Shown here piece by piece: positions 5,159-5,727 of a DNA stretch of 5,727 nt (position 1 is its first letter; every line of letters begins with the position of its first letter). The stretch is from Hyphomicrobiales bacterium (GTDB lineage: Bacteria; Pseudomonadota; Alphaproteobacteria; Rhizobiales; GCA-2746425). The translations under genes were made by a program, and so were the position numbers. The stretch spans positions 13,024-18,750 of the forward strand of contig NVXB01000061.1 in NCBI GenBank assembly GCA_002746425.1, given 5' to 3'. The notes beneath the pieces were generated by a model. It did not search any database, had not been told where the DNA came from, and worked only from the letters and a program-made list of their open reading frames with translations.

Positions 5159-5727
5159 ATGCCTGTTAAAATCCTCCTTCGCAGATTTTCTTTTTTTCCG
5201 TTACTTATCAGCGGCTTGATGATTTTTTCAAGCGCGGCAAACGCTCAATCTGAGCGTAGCGTTGCTGAGTTGACCATGCGCGTAGACAGGTTGGAAGCAC
5301 AATTGCGCGAGCTGACCGGGCAGATTGAGCGCCTTACATTTACGTTGCAAAACAGCGGCGCACAGGCGGCGGTTTCCCAGCCGGCACCAACGCCGTTGGC
5401 GACACAGCATCCCAATGGGGCAGCACCGAGCTCCACGTTGGGTGCGCAGCAGCAGGTTTTGGCCGGTCAAGGCGGCGCTGCAACGGGTCCGCTGGATTTG
5501 TCTGCGCTTATTGGCGCGTCACAAGGCGGCGCTGAATTTACTAATAATCAGAGTACGTTGGGTGCCCCAGTGGGCGCGCAGCCCCAAGCCGGTTTGACAA
5601 CACCCCGGCAGGAATATGAGCTGGCTTATGGCTTTATTCTGCGCGGGGACTATGGCGCAGCGGAGAGCGCAATGAGAGAGTTTCTCAGCCGTAATCCATC
5701 TGATCCGCTGGTGAGTGATGCGCGCTT
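5159..5727 (+). CDS. cpoB: Cell-division coordinator CpoB (YbgF), N-terminal part, runs off the window
   Basis: CpoB is a periplasmic protein that in E. coli links the Tol machine to PBP1B-dependent wall synthesis at the septum. The first 189 codons are present and the frame is open to the last base. A Sec signal peptide is clear: MPVKILLRR n-region, hydrophobic core 10-24, AxA cleavage site ANA before Q30. A coiled coil follows (about 34-64) with L38, V42, L45, L49, L52, I56, L59 and L63 in perfect 4-3 heptad spacing, matching the trimerising segment of YbgF. Residues 65-150 are a low-complexity Gln/Gly/Ala/Pro linker. The first TPR begins at about 151: QEYELAYGFILRGDYGAAE followed by FLSRNPSDP. 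Further TPR repeats should lie downstream. The AAGGAA Shine-Dalgarno and the position after pal support the start. The intact terminator upstream suggests lower expression than pal. Confidence 0.92.
   Translation, partial: MPVKILLRRFSFFPLLISGLMIFSSAANAQSERSVAELTMRVDRLEAQLRELTGQIERLTFTLQNSGAQAAVSQPAPTPLATQHPNGAAPSSTLGAQQQVLAGQGGAATGPLDLSALIGASQGGAEFTNNQSTLGAPVGAQPQAGLTTPRQEYELAYGFILRGDYGAAESAMREFLSRNPSDPLVSDAR
5435..5565. repeat. Imperfect repeat units in the cpoB linker
   Basis: Two short exact direct repeats occur in the linker-coding part: ACGTTGGGTGC at 5435-5445 and 5555-5565 (120 bp apart, 40 codons), and CAAGGCGGCGCTG at 5468-5480 and 5522-5534 (54 bp apart, 18 codons). Both spacings keep the frame and encode STLGA and QGGA twice. 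They suggest growth of the linker by small in-frame duplications, or simply low-complexity codon reuse. Confidence 0.45.

Noticed and set aside
5325..5597. 90-codon + strand frame in the last part of the window
   Set aside because: It is out of phase with cpoB, whose frame has a signal peptide, coiled coil, TPR start and ribosome site; the Arg/Trp-rich translation is a shadow.
1..5727. A novel defence, mobile or biosynthetic system
   Set aside because: Every long + strand frame with coding character matches a known ruvB-ybgC-tol-pal-cpoB gene; composition is even and there are no insertion-sequence ends, integrase genes, tRNAs or repeat arrays.

Overview
The window holds a complete and conventional Tol-Pal cell-envelope locus: the 3' end of ruvB, then ybgC, tolQ, tolR, tolA, tolB, pal, and the 5' part of cpoB (ybgF), all on the + strand. 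The gene order, a TolR with an arginine-rich N-terminus, a short Pro/Glu-rich TolA, and a Pal resembling Brucella Omp16 (a C-x4-CWSQNRR end) point to an alphaproteobacterium, probably of the order Hyphomicrobiales (Rhizobiales). Base composition looks moderate (near 50% GC by eye) and even throughout. I see no sign of transfer, mobile elements, CRISPR or RNA genes, and the genus cannot be decided from this sequence.

Layout: 1-270 is the RuvB C-terminal winged-helix region, running in from outside. ybgC begins inside the end of ruvB. A 209-bp gap (692-900/906) carries a good sigma70-type promoter and a striking 33-bp dyad over its -10/start region. tolQ, tolR, tolA and tolB follow with gaps of 3, 15 and 5 bp, so they are almost certainly one transcript with coupled translation. 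A 217-bp gap before pal carries a second promoter candidate and a leader of about 160 nt with several possible stems. A very clean intrinsic terminator separates pal from cpoB. The cpoB frame opens at 5159 and is still open at the window end.

How the genes work together: TolQ, TolR and TolA form the proton-driven inner-membrane motor. TolA reaches across the periplasm to TolB and Pal. TolB is the periplasmic beta-propeller that controls whether Pal is free to hold peptidoglycan. CpoB is the periplasmic coiled-coil/TPR partner that links Tol to wall synthesis at division. YbgC is a hotdog acyl-CoA thioesterase that travels with the operon. I found no undescribed system. The parts worth a second look are regulatory: the tolQ promoter dyad, the structured pal leader, and the pal-cpoB terminator.
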